Source: Gammaproteobacteria bacterium
Lineage (GTDB): Bacteria; Pseudomonadota; Gammaproteobacteria; Pseudomonadales; Pseudohongiellaceae
DNA: 8,241 nt
Reading direction: 5' to 3'
Assembly (NCBI GenBank): GCA_947377625.1
Contig: CANCGR010000089.1
Location: 1 to 8,241, forward strand
Made by a program: the position numbers and the translations under genes. Shown here in pieces: positions 1 to 6,243 of this stretch (position 1 is its first letter; each line of letters begins with the position of its first letter). Below the pieces are notes generated by a model. That model saw only the letters and a list, made by a program, of their open reading frames with translations. It did not search any database and was not told the DNA's origin.

Positions 1-1092
1 ACACTTAAAAATGCCGAGCGCTATATAACGCCTGAACTCAAAGAATACGAAGACAAGGTCCTGAGCGCCGGCAGTCGTGCGCTGGCGCGTGAAAAAGCGC
101 TGTATGACGCACTGCTGGATACGCTTGCAACTGACTTGGCGGCACTGCAGGACACCGCCTTCAGCCTGGCCGAGCTCGACGTGCTCCACAATTTTGCCGA
201 ACGCGCCAACGTGCTTAACCTGTGTTGCCCTGAACTGACTGATGTCGTTGGCATTGCCATCACTGGCGGCCGGCATCCGGTGGTCGAGCAAGTCAGCCAG
301 TCGGCTTTCATCGCCAACGATCTTCAGTTCAATGATGATCGCCGCATGCTGATCATCACCGGCCCCAACATGGGCGGCAAATCCACTTACATGCGCCAGA
401 ACGCGCTGATTGTGCTATTGGCCCATACCGGTTGTTTTGTGCCGGCCGAAGCCGTGCGTATCGGGCCGGTGGACCGCATCTTTACCCGCATCGGCTCCTC
501 CGATGACCTGGCCGGCGGTCGTTCAACCTTCATGGTGGAAATGACGGAAACCGCCAATATTCTGCACAATGCCACCGCCTCTTCGCTGGTCTTGATGGAC
601 GAGATCGGGCGCGGCACCAGCACCTTCGACGGGCTGGCACTGGCCTGGGCCAGCGCCGTGCATATTGCGTCAACGCTGAAATCACTGACCTTGTTCGCCA
701 CCCATTATTTTGAACTGACCGCCCTGCCCGATGATTTCGCCGGCGTGGCCAATGTGCATCTGGATGCCACCGAGCACGGCGATGGCATCGTGTTTCTGCA
801 TACCGTCAAACCCGGCCCGGCCAACCAGAGTTATGGATTGCAGGTCGCGTTATTGGCCGGCATTCCGCGCCAGGTAATCGCACAAGCCCGTAAAAAGCTG
901 GATCAGCTGGAAAAAGACGAAGGTTTCAAAAGCGGGATTAGCGCGCAGCAGAACCATATCCAGAACGACCTGTTTGCCTCGCTGCCAAGTCACCCGGCGC
1001 TGGACATGCTCGACGAGACCGACCCGGACCAGCTAAGCCCGCGTCAGGCGCAGGAACTGCTCTATCGCCTCAAAGGCTTGCGTAAATCCTGA
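1..1092 (+). CDS. mutS: DNA mismatch repair protein MutS, C-terminal part (5' end outside window)
   Basis: The frame is open from the first base and encodes 363 residues of MutS, the ATPase that binds mispaired bases and recruits MutL to start methyl-directed repair in the cytoplasm. Visible here are the end of the lever/clamp region (TLKNAERYITPELKEYE at the very start, typical of MutS), the Walker A loop GPNMGGKST at window codons 121–129, the Walker B segment LVLMDE at codons 196–201 followed by GRGTSTFDG, and the ATHYFELT switch with His at codon 235. The end, QAQELLYRLKGL, matches the usual MutS C-terminal helix, so the 3' end is intact. A TTG at 136 can look like a start, but homology continues unbroken upstream of it. 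The next gene, fdxA, follows on the same strand after 111 bp, as in Pseudomonas. No convincing terminator is seen after the stop. Identification is secure. Confidence 0.98.
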   Translation, partial: TLKNAERYITPELKEYEDKVLSAGSRALAREKALYDALLDTLATDLAALQDTAFSLAELDVLHNFAERANVLNLCCPELTDVVGIAITGGRHPVVEQVSQSAFIANDLQFNDDRRMLIITGPNMGGKSTYMRQNALIVLLAHTGCFVPAEAVRIGPVDRIFTRIGSSDDLAGGRSTFMVEMTETANILHNATASSLVLMDEIGRGTSTFDGLALAWASAVHIASTLKSLTLFATHYFELTALPDDFAGVANVHLDATEHGDGIVFLHTVKPGPANQSYGLQVALLAGIPRQVIAQARKKLDQLEKDEGFKSGISAQQNHIQNDLFASLPSHPALDMLDETDPDQLSPRQAQELLYRLKGLRKS

Positions 1093-1124
1093 CACGTTGG
1101 CAGTTCATAACATTCACAGGTTGC

Positions 1125-1133
1125 TGGTAGAAT
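1125..1133 (+). promoter_or_regulatory. Candidate extended −10 promoter for fdxA
   Basis: The sequence TG-G-TAGAAT has the TGn extension and a 5/6 match to TATAAT. No good −35 box lies at 16–18 bp (TTGGCA at 1097–1102 is 25 bp away), as is common for extended −10 promoters. Transcription would begin near 1140, leaving a leader of about 64 nt before the fdxA start. Assigned by motif only. Confidence 0.45.
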
Positions 1134-1203
1134 TCGCGGCCTTGAGGATGTGGGCGCCTCTATGTGCCCCTTCCCACCCCGATTCAGCTTCAGGAGTTGC
1201 AAG

Positions 1204-1542
1204 ATGACCTTTATCGTTGGCGAGAACTGTATCAAATGCAAACACATGGACTGTGTGGAAGTGTGCCCGGTTGACTGCTTTTACGAAGGCCCCAACATGC
1301 TGGTGATCAACCCGGACGAGTGCATTGACTGTGCACTGTGTGAACCGGAGTGCCCGGTGGATGCCATCTTTGCAGAAGACGAAGTGCCGGAAGACCAACT
1401 GCAATTCATCGCTCTCAACGCTGAACTGGCTAGCGGCTGGCCCAACATTACCGAAATGAAGGCCGCGCCCGCTGATGCGGAACAGTGGGATGGCGTGCCG
1501 AACAAGATCAATCTGCTAGAACGCGACTGGCCGGCTAAATAA
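1204..1542 (+). CDS. fdxA: 7Fe ferredoxin FdxA ([3Fe-4S][4Fe-4S])
   Basis: This is a 112-residue cytoplasmic electron carrier, very close to Azotobacter vinelandii ferredoxin I. Nine cysteines are in the family pattern: C9, C12, C17, C21 and C25 in the N-terminal half (CIKCKHMDC…CPVDC) and C40, C43, C46 and C50 in the second cluster motif (CIDCALCEPEC). The conserved stretches CFYEGPN and EDEVPED and the C-terminal WPNIT and WDGV segments follow. The start at 1204 is chosen because AGGAG at 1192–1196 sits 7 nt upstream and the protein then begins MTFIVGENC as in the family; an upstream in-frame GTG at 1150 would add an unrelated leader. The C-terminus is a few residues longer than in Azotobacter. 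The gene lies between mutS and the convergent rpoS, the standard Pseudomonas position. The physiological partner cannot be told from the sequence. Confidence 0.97.
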   Translation: MTFIVGENCIKCKHMDCVEVCPVDCFYEGPNMLVINPDECIDCALCEPECPVDAIFAEDEVPEDQLQFIALNAELASGWPNITEMKAAPADAEQWDGVPNKINLLERDWPAK

Positions 1543-1562
1543 GCGATAAATCCGGCAAGCGC

Positions 1563-2756
1563 TCAGGGTTCTTGCAGATGGTCGATAACAAAACCATCGC
1601 GTTCCATCATGCGCCTGAGCTTGCCCAAGGCTTCTATCTGCAATTGGCGCACGCGTTCGCGGGTGATGCCAACGTCAATACCGACTTGCTCGAGCGTGCC
1701 ATCATCATGGCCTTGCAAGCCGAAGCGGCGCACCACCACGGCACGATGACGTTGTGACAATTTGCCCAGCCACACCGCTACATTGGCCTTGATGTCCTGT
1801 AATTCCAGAATCTGGTGCGGCTCGCTGGTTTTGCCCGCGGAGATGCTGTCAACCAACGACGAGTCGCCATCTTCGCTCTGGGTTTGATTGAATGAACCTA
1901 TCTTGAAATGCAAACCCTGCAGTCGTCTTACTTCCTTCACCGACTTGCCGGTTTTTTGGGCGATTTCCTGCTGGGTGGGGTCGCGACCATGCAGTTCCCG
2001 CAACTGCTCGCCGGCTTTCACACAACCGTGGATGTCTTTCATCACATGGATGGGGTAACGAATGGTCTGGGCATGATTCATCAAGGCGCGGTCGATCGAT
2101 TGCTTGATCCACCAGGTGGCATAGGTGGAAAAACGGTAGCCCAGCTCCGGATTGTATTTTTCAACCGCCCTGATCAAACCAAGATTACCTTCTTCCACCA
2201 GATCCAACAGACATAGACCGCGATTCTGATAGCGTTTGGCGATGGCAACCACCAGACGCAGGTTGGATTCAATCATCTTGTTCTTGCTGGTGTGCGAGCC
2301 TGCTACCACTTCCCTCGCCAGTTGCACTTCCTGTTCAACATTCAATAACGGGATATAGCCAATTTCATTGAGATAGAGCGTGGTGGCATCAAGGGAAGGT
2401 TCGTCGGCTCGTTCGTCTGCACGATAGCTGCGCAGATCTTCAGCCTCGGAAGCTGCCTGTAGCTCGGCAGAACCTTCCTGGCCATTGCCTGGATGATCAT
2501 TCGCTTCCCGGCCACCACCGTCCTTGTTACGACTGCTGGCAGCGTCATCATCGAAGCCGCGAGTGATGGAATTATTGCGCCCCAGCTCACGACGATCAGC
2601 GGCGGCAGTTCCCGAGCGACTATCGGCAGAGGTCCCGGGGTGCATGTCCCCGGGACTATTGCCGTCAACGGCCACGGCGCTGGGGGCAGCATGCTTTTCC
2701 TTTTTTGTATTGTGCTTTTTTTCAGTGTGCCTTTCGTTATTTCCGAAGAATTTCAT
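1563..2756 (-). CDS. rpoS: RNA polymerase sigma factor RpoS (sigma-38) with long N-terminal extension
   Basis: This encodes 397 residues of the stationary-phase and general-stress sigma factor. The conserved part starts at LDATTLYLNEIGY (residue 122), followed by region 2 (IESNLRLVVAIAKRY at 162, EEGNLGLIRAVEK, then RFSTYATWWIKQSIDRA at 208–224), region 3.0 (TIRYPIHVMKD, where K240 aligns with E. coli K173, the −13C and RssB contact), and region 4.2 with the helix-turn-helix TLEQVGIDVGITRERVRQ (354–371). E. coli RpoS reaches the same LDAT motif at residue 55, so this protein has about 67 extra residues. The extra segment is rich in G, S, N, D, E and R with no recognisable domain. The ATG is preceded by AAGGGA 5 nt away (plus-strand 2762–2767), and only one other Met (residue 38) lies within the extension, so it is probably translated. 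The gene follows nlpD, its classical partner. Confidence 0.96.
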   Translation of the reverse strand: MKFFGNNERHTEKKHNTKKEKHAAPSAVAVDGNSPGDMHPGTSADSRSGTAAADRRELGRNNSITRGFDDDAASSRNKDGGGREANDHPGNGQEGSAELQAASEAEDLRSYRADERADEPSLDATTLYLNEIGYIPLLNVEQEVQLAREVVAGSHTSKNKMIESNLRLVVAIAKRYQNRGLCLLDLVEEGNLGLIRAVEKYNPELGYRFSTYATWWIKQSIDRALMNHAQTIRYPIHVMKDIHGCVKAGEQLRELHGRDPTQQEIAQKTGKSVKEVRRLQGLHFKIGSFNQTQSEDGDSSLVDSISAGKTSEPHQILELQDIKANVAVWLGKLSQRHRAVVVRRFGLQGHDDGTLEQVGIDVGITRERVRQLQIEALGKLRRMMERDGFVIDHLQEP

Positions 2757-2956
2757 GAAAATCCCTTTTTGAAAATATTCTTTTTAGTCTTGGCGCCAAA
2801 CCAAAAGTTCCGCCGCGAAAAACTGTTGGTGAAATAGAAAATTCTCCAAGTCTGCCTTCGGGTTGGCGCTGTTTTTACAGATTTTTTCTTTCAATCAAGC
2901 TTTCGAAAACCCCTGCATTTTTTACTTTAATCACATGCATTCCAGAATTCGTTTCC
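2757..2956 (-). other. Predicted 5' leader of rpoS mRNA
   Basis: About 200 nt separate the predicted start of transcription from the rpoS ATG, in a 237-bp AT-rich gap after nlpD. The RNA strand holds A-rich tracts around CTGTAAAAACAG (plus 2870–2881, self-complementary). A GCGCCAA (plus 2863–2869) could pair with TTGGCGC (plus 2793–2799), which is part of the perfect palindrome TTGGCGCCAA at 2790–2799, about 23 nt before the Shine-Dalgarno. Long rpoS leaders are controlled by Hfq and small RNAs in enterobacteria; a similar role here is inference. Confidence 0.4.
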
Positions 2957-2962
2957 GCTTGC

Positions 2963-2990
2963 AGTATAGTGAAGACTTTAAGATATGCAA
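2963..2990 (-). promoter_or_regulatory. Candidate rpoS promoter between nlpD and rpoS
   Basis: On the minus strand TTGCAT (plus 2985–2990) is followed after 16 bp by TATACT (plus 2963–2968). The −10 is embedded in CTATACT, the core of the sigma-S-type −10. It lies just beyond the nlpD stop codon. In E. coli and Pseudomonas the main rpoS promoter is inside nlpD, so a promoter in the gap would be additional or alternative. Motif evidence only; the −35 match is weak (3/6). Confidence 0.5.
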
Positions 2991-2993
2991 AAA

Positions 2994-3962
2994 TTATTTT
3001 AATGCCGGCAAATACAACAGAGGGTCACTGGGTTTGCCATCAACCCTGATCTCAAAATGCAGCATGTTCTTGTCAATGCCGCTGGATCCGAGCTCGGCAA
3101 TTTTCTGGCCCTTGCTCACCTTGGTCTTCTCGCCCACCAGCAAGGCACGGTTGTGCGCATAGGCACTCAGGAAGCGGTCATTGTGCTTGATGATGAGCAG
3201 GTTGCCGTAACGCAGCAAGCCGCTGCCTGCATAGACCACTTCGCCGTCAGCCGCCGCCAATACCGGGTCGCCTTCCTTGCCGGCAATGTCGATGCCCTTG
3301 CTGTTGGCGCCTTCTTCTGAAAAGCGGCCAACTATCGTGCCGCGATAAGGCCAGTTCCAGTTCACATCGCCGGTGCCGGAAAAAGCGGCTACTGCTTTGC
3401 TGCCGGAGGATGGCGCTGGTGTTGCTGCAGTGCCGGGAACTGCAGCGGTTGGAGCAGGCACAACTTTCGGAGCTTCAAGCCCAGCCTTGTTTGCTGTTAC
3501 CGGCGCTGCAGCAACATCATTGGCGGCGGGCAACTCCGTGCGGGTGATTTGCGAAGCCCCGCCCGATGAATCCGGCAATGGCGTGCGTCGCAGCCCGCCG
3601 ATGTTGCCGGCCGGTTTTACTACTACAGCACCACTGTCATTGGCTTCCACTCTGGGAGCAGCGGCAATGGCGCTGCTGCCTGCACCGGCTTTGTTGCTGT
3701 AACCACGCAGATCAACCGTGAGCTTCTGGCCAGGCGTCAGCGTATAGGGTTCCTGCAAATTATTGGCACGGGCTAGCGCCGCGAAATCGAGGTCATACAT
3801 CCAGGCCACTGCATAAAGTGTTTCGCCGTCATTGACCAAGTGCTGGCGGCCAGCGTTGAGAAACAACGGTTCACCGGCCTGATCAATAGGCGGCTTATAA
3901 GGACTGCCACAGCCGGCCAGCAGCATGACCAACACCAACAAACTACCTGATTGATACCGCAT
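2994..3962 (-). CDS. nlpD: Lipoprotein NlpD, LysM and degenerate LytM (M23) domains, amidase activator
   Basis: This is a 322-residue outer-membrane lipoprotein that in E. coli activates the amidase AmiC to split septal peptidoglycan during division. A hydrophobic signal peptide ends in the lipobox LAGC with Cys18 as the lipid site, and Gly follows it, so outer-membrane sorting is expected. A LysM domain (residues about 41–84) binds glycan; an Ala/Pro/Thr-rich linker follows to about residue 200; a LytM/M23 domain runs to the end. Two of the usual zinc ligands are missing: Ser221 where HxxxD expects His, and Met300 where HxH expects its first His. NlpD proteins are normally non-catalytic in this way. 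The start at 3962 is preferred: AAGG lies 8 nt upstream, MRYQ begins a proper signal peptide, and the candidate −10 lies at 4003–4008, downstream of the longer alternative start at 4019. rpoS follows on the same strand. Confidence 0.95.
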   Translation of the reverse strand: MRYQSGSLLVLVMLLAGCGSPYKPPIDQAGEPLFLNAGRQHLVNDGETLYAVAWMYDLDFAALARANNLQEPYTLTPGQKLTVDLRGYSNKAGAGSSAIAAAPRVEANDSGAVVVKPAGNIGGLRRTPLPDSSGGASQITRTELPAANDVAAAPVTANKAGLEAPKVVPAPTAAVPGTAATPAPSSGSKAVAAFSGTGDVNWNWPYRGTIVGRFSEEGANSKGIDIAGKEGDPVLAAADGEVVYAGSGLLRYGNLLIIKHNDRFLSAYAHNRALLVGEKTKVSKGQKIAELGSSGIDKNMLHFEIRVDGKPSDPLLYLPALK

Positions 3963-4002
3963 TGACTGAACCTTGATTTTGAGAATTCGACGTTGTGGAT
4001 TG

Positions 4003-4033
4003 AGTATAGTGACAGACACCTGCGCTATTGTAA
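4003..4033 (-). promoter_or_regulatory. Candidate nlpD promoter
   Basis: On the minus strand TATACT (plus 4003–4008), within CACTATACT, is preceded by TTACAA (plus 4028–4033) at a long spacing of 19 bp. Transcription would start near 3996, giving a leader of about 34 nt to the chosen nlpD start. The −10 is the same nonamer CACTATACT as in the candidate rpoS promoter. Confidence 0.45.
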
Positions 4034-4055
4034 TGGCTGCGCCGGCAGGTGTAAT
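4028..4055 (+). promoter_or_regulatory. Candidate maf promoter
   Basis: TTGTAA (4028–4033, 4/6 match) is followed after 16 bp by TGTAAT (4050–4055, 5/6 match). The predicted start is near 4062, about 56 nt before the maf ATG. Its −35 occupies the same six bases as the proposed nlpD −35 read on the other strand. Motif evidence only. Confidence 0.4.
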
Positions 4056-4117
4056 CGCATGTCACCGCCAACTGGTTTAACTTGGACGCAAATTTACAGG
4101 TCCTGACGGTATTTACC

Positions 4118-4711
4118 ATGACACTTCCGCTGGTTTTGGCCTCTTCCTCTGTCTACCGACGCATGCTGTTGCAGCGCTTGCAGTTGCCTTTTGTGTGGGC
4201 CAGTCCTGATATCGATGAAACTCCGCTGGCCAACGAAAATGTGCAGACCATGACTTTGCGGTTGGCAACAGCAAAAGCGCAGGCCTTGGCAGCAAAGTAT
4301 CCAGACGCCTTGATCATCGGCTCGGATCAAGCGTGCGTGCTCGCAGGCGAAACCACCATCATGGGCAAGCCCGGCTCTTTCGAAAAGGCGCGCGAGCAAT
4401 TGCTGGCATGTAGCGGTCGCAGCGTCAGTTTCCATACCTCACTGGTGTTGCTGAACTCTCACACCGGTAACTGCCAAAGCAGTCATGATGTCTTCACGGT
4501 GATGTTTCGCTCGCTCAGTGATACCGAGATTTGCCGCTATCTGGAGTTGGAACAACCCTACGATTGCGCCGGCAGCTTCAAGGCCGAAGCTTTGGGTATT
4601 GCCTTGTTCGAGCGTATGGAAGGCAATGACTTCCACAGCTTGATCGGTCTGCCGTTGATCAGTTTGTGCCACTTGCTGCGAGCGAACGGCATCGACCCTC
4701 TCGGCACCTGA
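4118..4711 (+). CDS. maf: Maf/YceF family nucleotide pyrophosphatase (probable 7-methyl-GTP pyrophosphatase)
   Basis: The product is 197 residues, the usual length (E. coli YceF is 194). Maf proteins hydrolyse non-canonical or modified nucleoside triphosphates to monophosphate and pyrophosphate, keeping them out of nucleic acids; the YceF branch prefers 7-methyl-GTP. Family marks are the N-terminal LVLASSSVYRR (nucleotide-binding loop), DIDETP (31–36), the catalytic IIGSDQACVL with Asp70, GKPGSFEKA (83–91), and SFKAEALGIALFERMEGND near residues 153–171. The QACVL version of the Asp motif and gene position next to rluC and rne, as in E. coli, favour YceF over the dTTP-type Maf/YhdE. The ATG at 4118 gives MTLPLVLASSS as in the family; an upstream TTG at 4082 would add 12 unrelated residues. 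The Shine-Dalgarno is weak (GACGG at 4105–4109). rluC converges on it 14 bp downstream. Confidence 0.93.
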   Translation: MTLPLVLASSSVYRRMLLQRLQLPFVWASPDIDETPLANENVQTMTLRLATAKAQALAAKYPDALIIGSDQACVLAGETTIMGKPGSFEKAREQLLACSGRSVSFHTSLVLLNSHTGNCQSSHDVFTVMFRSLSDTEICRYLELEQPYDCAGSFKAEALGIALFERMEGNDFHSLIGLPLISLCHLLRANGIDPLGT

Positions 4712-4725
4712 CAACCAGCCTTGTT

Positions 4726-5700
4726 CTATTGAGTTGCTAGTCGGCTTAGCGCTTGCGTGAATTGCGCATCGTAGGGCGCTTCCACTGTGATGCTCTTGCC
4801 ATCACCCGGATGCGGAAACTGTAATTTGGCTGCATGCAGAAACATACGATTGCTGCCTGAGCGCTGCTGCAGCTTCAGGTTTTCCTGTGCTGAATATTTG
4901 TCATCTCCCAACAAAGGACACCCAATGCTGGCGGCATGCACCCTGATCTGATGGGTACGCCCCGTCAGTGGTCGTGCTTCTACCAGCGTGGTTTGATGCA
5001 GCTTGCGCAAGATCGAGAATTCGGTCGACGCATCCTTGCCGTCTTCGTCAATTTCCACCATGCGCTGGCCCCCACGTTCCGGCTGCCTTAGCAACGCCGC
5101 GTCCACACGTTTGACCTTGGCAGGCCAGTTGCCGGTAACGATAGCGTGATAGGTTTTGCGAACGGTGTGATCACGAAAGGCATCCATCAAGGCTCGCCGC
5201 GCCTTGCCGGTTTTGGCAAGCAGCAGGCAACCGGAGGTGCCTTTGTCGAGCCGATGCACCAGCTCCAGTCCCGGCCACTGCGGGAACAGTTGCCGCAAGG
5301 CTTCAATCACCCCCAGCTTGGCGCCAGTACCAGCATGCACGGCCAACCCGGCCGGCTTGTTGAGCACCAGCAGGCAGTCGTCTTCGAACAATATTGAGTC
5401 GGTAAGCCGCTCGGCCAGCTGCTTGCCCGGCACTGGCGCTTGCCCCGCTTCGGCGGTACGCACAGGTGGAATCCTGACCTTGTCGCCAGTATTAAGCCGG
5501 GTATCGGGCTTGGCGCGCTTGCCATTGACCCTCACCTCACCCTTGCGAATTATTCGGTAAATCAAGGTCTTAGGGACGCCCTTCAGTTTCCCGAGCAGGA
5601 AGTTGTCCAAGCGTTGCTCGTCCTTGTGCTCGGCCACTTCCACTATGACGACCCCGGGCTTCGCCGCCTCAAGGCGCACTGCAGAAGCTACTTTGTCCAT
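4726..5700 (-). CDS. rluC: 23S rRNA pseudouridine synthase RluC (positions 955/2504/2580)
   Basis: The 324-residue protein (E. coli RluC is 319) belongs to the RluA family and converts uridines in 23S rRNA to pseudouridine during 50S assembly. An S4-type RNA-binding domain covers about residues 28–85 (RLDNFL…LIYRIIRKGEVRVNGKR). The catalytic domain follows, with the motif I-like VLNKPAGLAVHAG (112–124), motif II HRLDKGTSG with catalytic Asp152, and GRTHQIRVHAASIGCPLLGDDKY (247–269). Position next to rne, transcribed in the opposite direction, and beside maf is the E. coli arrangement and supports RluC over RluD or RluA. The ATG at 5700 follows GGGG at a spacing of 6 nt and sits 28 nt from a good −10. 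The 3' end meets maf tail to tail, with no clear terminator in the 14-bp gap. Confidence 0.95.
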   Translation of the reverse strand: MDKVASAVRLEAAKPGVVIVEVAEHKDEQRLDNFLLGKLKGVPKTLIYRIIRKGEVRVNGKRAKPDTRLNTGDKVRIPPVRTAEAGQAPVPGKQLAERLTDSILFEDDCLLVLNKPAGLAVHAGTGAKLGVIEALRQLFPQWPGLELVHRLDKGTSGCLLLAKTGKARRALMDAFRDHTVRKTYHAIVTGNWPAKVKRVDAALLRQPERGGQRMVEIDEDGKDASTEFSILRKLHQTTLVEARPLTGRTHQIRVHAASIGCPLLGDDKYSAQENLKLQQRSGSNRMFLHAAKLQFPHPGDGKSITVEAPYDAQFTQALSRLATQ

Positions 5701-5727
5701 CGCTGACCCCAGTACCGGAAAAAGGCG

Positions 5728-5758
5728 AGTATACGGGAGGTTGGGCAGCCAATCCCAA
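5728..5758 (-). promoter_or_regulatory. Candidate rluC promoter
   Basis: On the minus strand TATACT (plus 5728–5733, 5/6 match) lies 27 bp before the rluC ATG, so transcription would begin about 20 nt before the start codon. The best −35 is TTGGGA (plus 5753–5758) at a long spacing of 19 bp. The −10 is convincing, the −35 less so. Confidence 0.45.
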
Positions 5759-5792
5759 TATGAGACAAATGTGAGGAAATGCTGATAACAGT

Positions 5793-5821
5793 TTGAAGCA
5801 GCTTGGGTTAACTGCTATATT
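5793..5821 (+). promoter_or_regulatory. Candidate distal promoter for rne
   Basis: TTGAAG (5793–5798, 4/6) and TATATT (5816–5821, 5/6) are exactly 17 bp apart on the + strand, the best sigma-70-type match I found in the 918-bp gap. Transcription would start near 5828 and give a leader of about 790 nt. A weaker pair, GCGACA (6268–6273) and TATAGA (6291–6296) at 17 bp, falls inside the structured region and may be coincidental. Confidence 0.45.
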
Positions 5822-5827
5822 GCCGAG

Positions 5828-6069
5828 GCATTTTTTGCTGCGCTCCTGCGTAAACACCCCGGGCCTGTGCCAATAACGCATAGCTTTTTTCACCCGGCAT
5901 GACGAAGCATTGCAGCAGCAGAATTTGCACATGAAACGGTTGTACTGATGGTCGTACCGAATGGCACGAAGCAAGTAGTACAAATTAAGTAATACCCATT
6001 AAGCAGTACAAAAACTCAAGCAGCACAGCGTTAACCCTTCACCCGCACAAGCCAGGCATGTCACCTGCA
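5828..6069 (+). other. Upstream part of the rluC–rne gap, no gene recognised
   Basis: I find no credible coding sequence here. Contents are two T-runs (5831–5836 and 5885–5890), the second following a weak TGCGT/ACGCA pairing (5847–5851 with 5876–5880), and a degenerate 10-mer AAGYAGYACA present three times (5973–5982, 6001–6010, 6018–6027). If the promoter at 5793–5821 is real, this is the first third of the rne leader. Confidence 0.4.
5973..6027. repeat. Three degenerate copies of AAGYAGYACA
   Basis: AAGTAGTACA (5973–5982), AAGCAGTACA (6001–6010) and AAGCAGCACA (6018–6027) differ by one or two T/C changes. Start-to-start spacings are 28 and 17 bp, so they are not helically regular. They may be chance in an A/C-rich stretch. 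Confidence 0.3.
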
Positions 6070-6086
6070 CCGTTGCACAGCAGCGG
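6070..6086 (+). promoter_or_regulatory. Leader hairpin 1, 7 bp with a 3-nt loop
   Basis: CCGTTGC (6070–6076) pairs with GCAGCGG (6080–6086), including one G·U, around the loop ACA. No T-run follows, so it is not a terminator. Confidence 0.45.
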
Positions 6087-6145
6087 ACTGATTCCCCAAA
6101 CAGACTTATGAGGAGCGGATCAGAAGCCGGAACAAGCACAGGCCA

Positions 6146-6170
6146 GGGTCTCGATCACGACATCGGACCC
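6146..6170 (+). promoter_or_regulatory. Leader hairpin 2, 9 bp with one bulged base
   Basis: GGGTC (6146–6150) and CGAT (6152–6155) pair with ATCG (6162–6165) and GACCC (6166–6170). All nine pairs are Watson-Crick; T6151 is bulged and the loop is CACGAC. Confidence 0.55.
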
Positions 6171-6216
6171 ACCCTCGGGCAAGGATTTACACTGACTGCA
6201 CATAAAGAAATTAATC

Positions 6217-6231
6217 CCGGGCAACACCCGG
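6217..6231 (+). promoter_or_regulatory. Leader hairpin 3, 5 bp GC-only stem
   Basis: CCGGG (6217–6221) pairs perfectly with CCCGG (6227–6231) around the loop CAACA. It is short but entirely G-C. Confidence 0.45.
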
Positions 6232-6243
6232 CAACCAGCAAGA

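Noticed and set aside
1150..1203. Longer FdxA start (GTG at 1150)
   Set aside because: The added residues are not found in the ferredoxin family, and AGGAG at 1192–1196 points to the ATG at 1204.
1543..1562. Shared terminator between convergent fdxA and rpoS
   Set aside because: Only 20 bp with no convincing hairpin or T-run; GCCGG/CCGGC around it is too short.
2493..2837. Open frames on + opposite the rpoS 5' end
   Set aside because: They are antisense to the polar RpoS extension and have no recognisable product or ribosome site.
3335..3711. Ala/Pro/Thr-rich stretch in nlpD as a possible frameshift or insertion
   Set aside because: Low-complexity linkers between the LysM and LytM domains are normal for NlpD, and the frame is intact on both sides.
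3963..4019. Longer NlpD start at 4019
   Set aside because: It would add 19 residues before the signal peptide and would lie upstream of the candidate nlpD −10 box; the ATG at 3962 has a Shine-Dalgarno and a normal lipoprotein signal.
4712..4725. Shared terminator between convergent maf and rluC
   Set aside because: The 14-bp gap holds no inverted repeat of useful length.
5847..5890. Possible intrinsic terminator (TGCGT/ACGCA pairing, then six T)
   Set aside because: The stem is only 5 bp around a large loop, so it is too weak to call a terminator or attenuator.
5669..5983. 104-codon open frame on − overlapping the rluC start
   Set aside because: It overlaps the rluC 5' end and promoter in another frame, is rich in Cys and Arg without any motif, and has no family resemblance.
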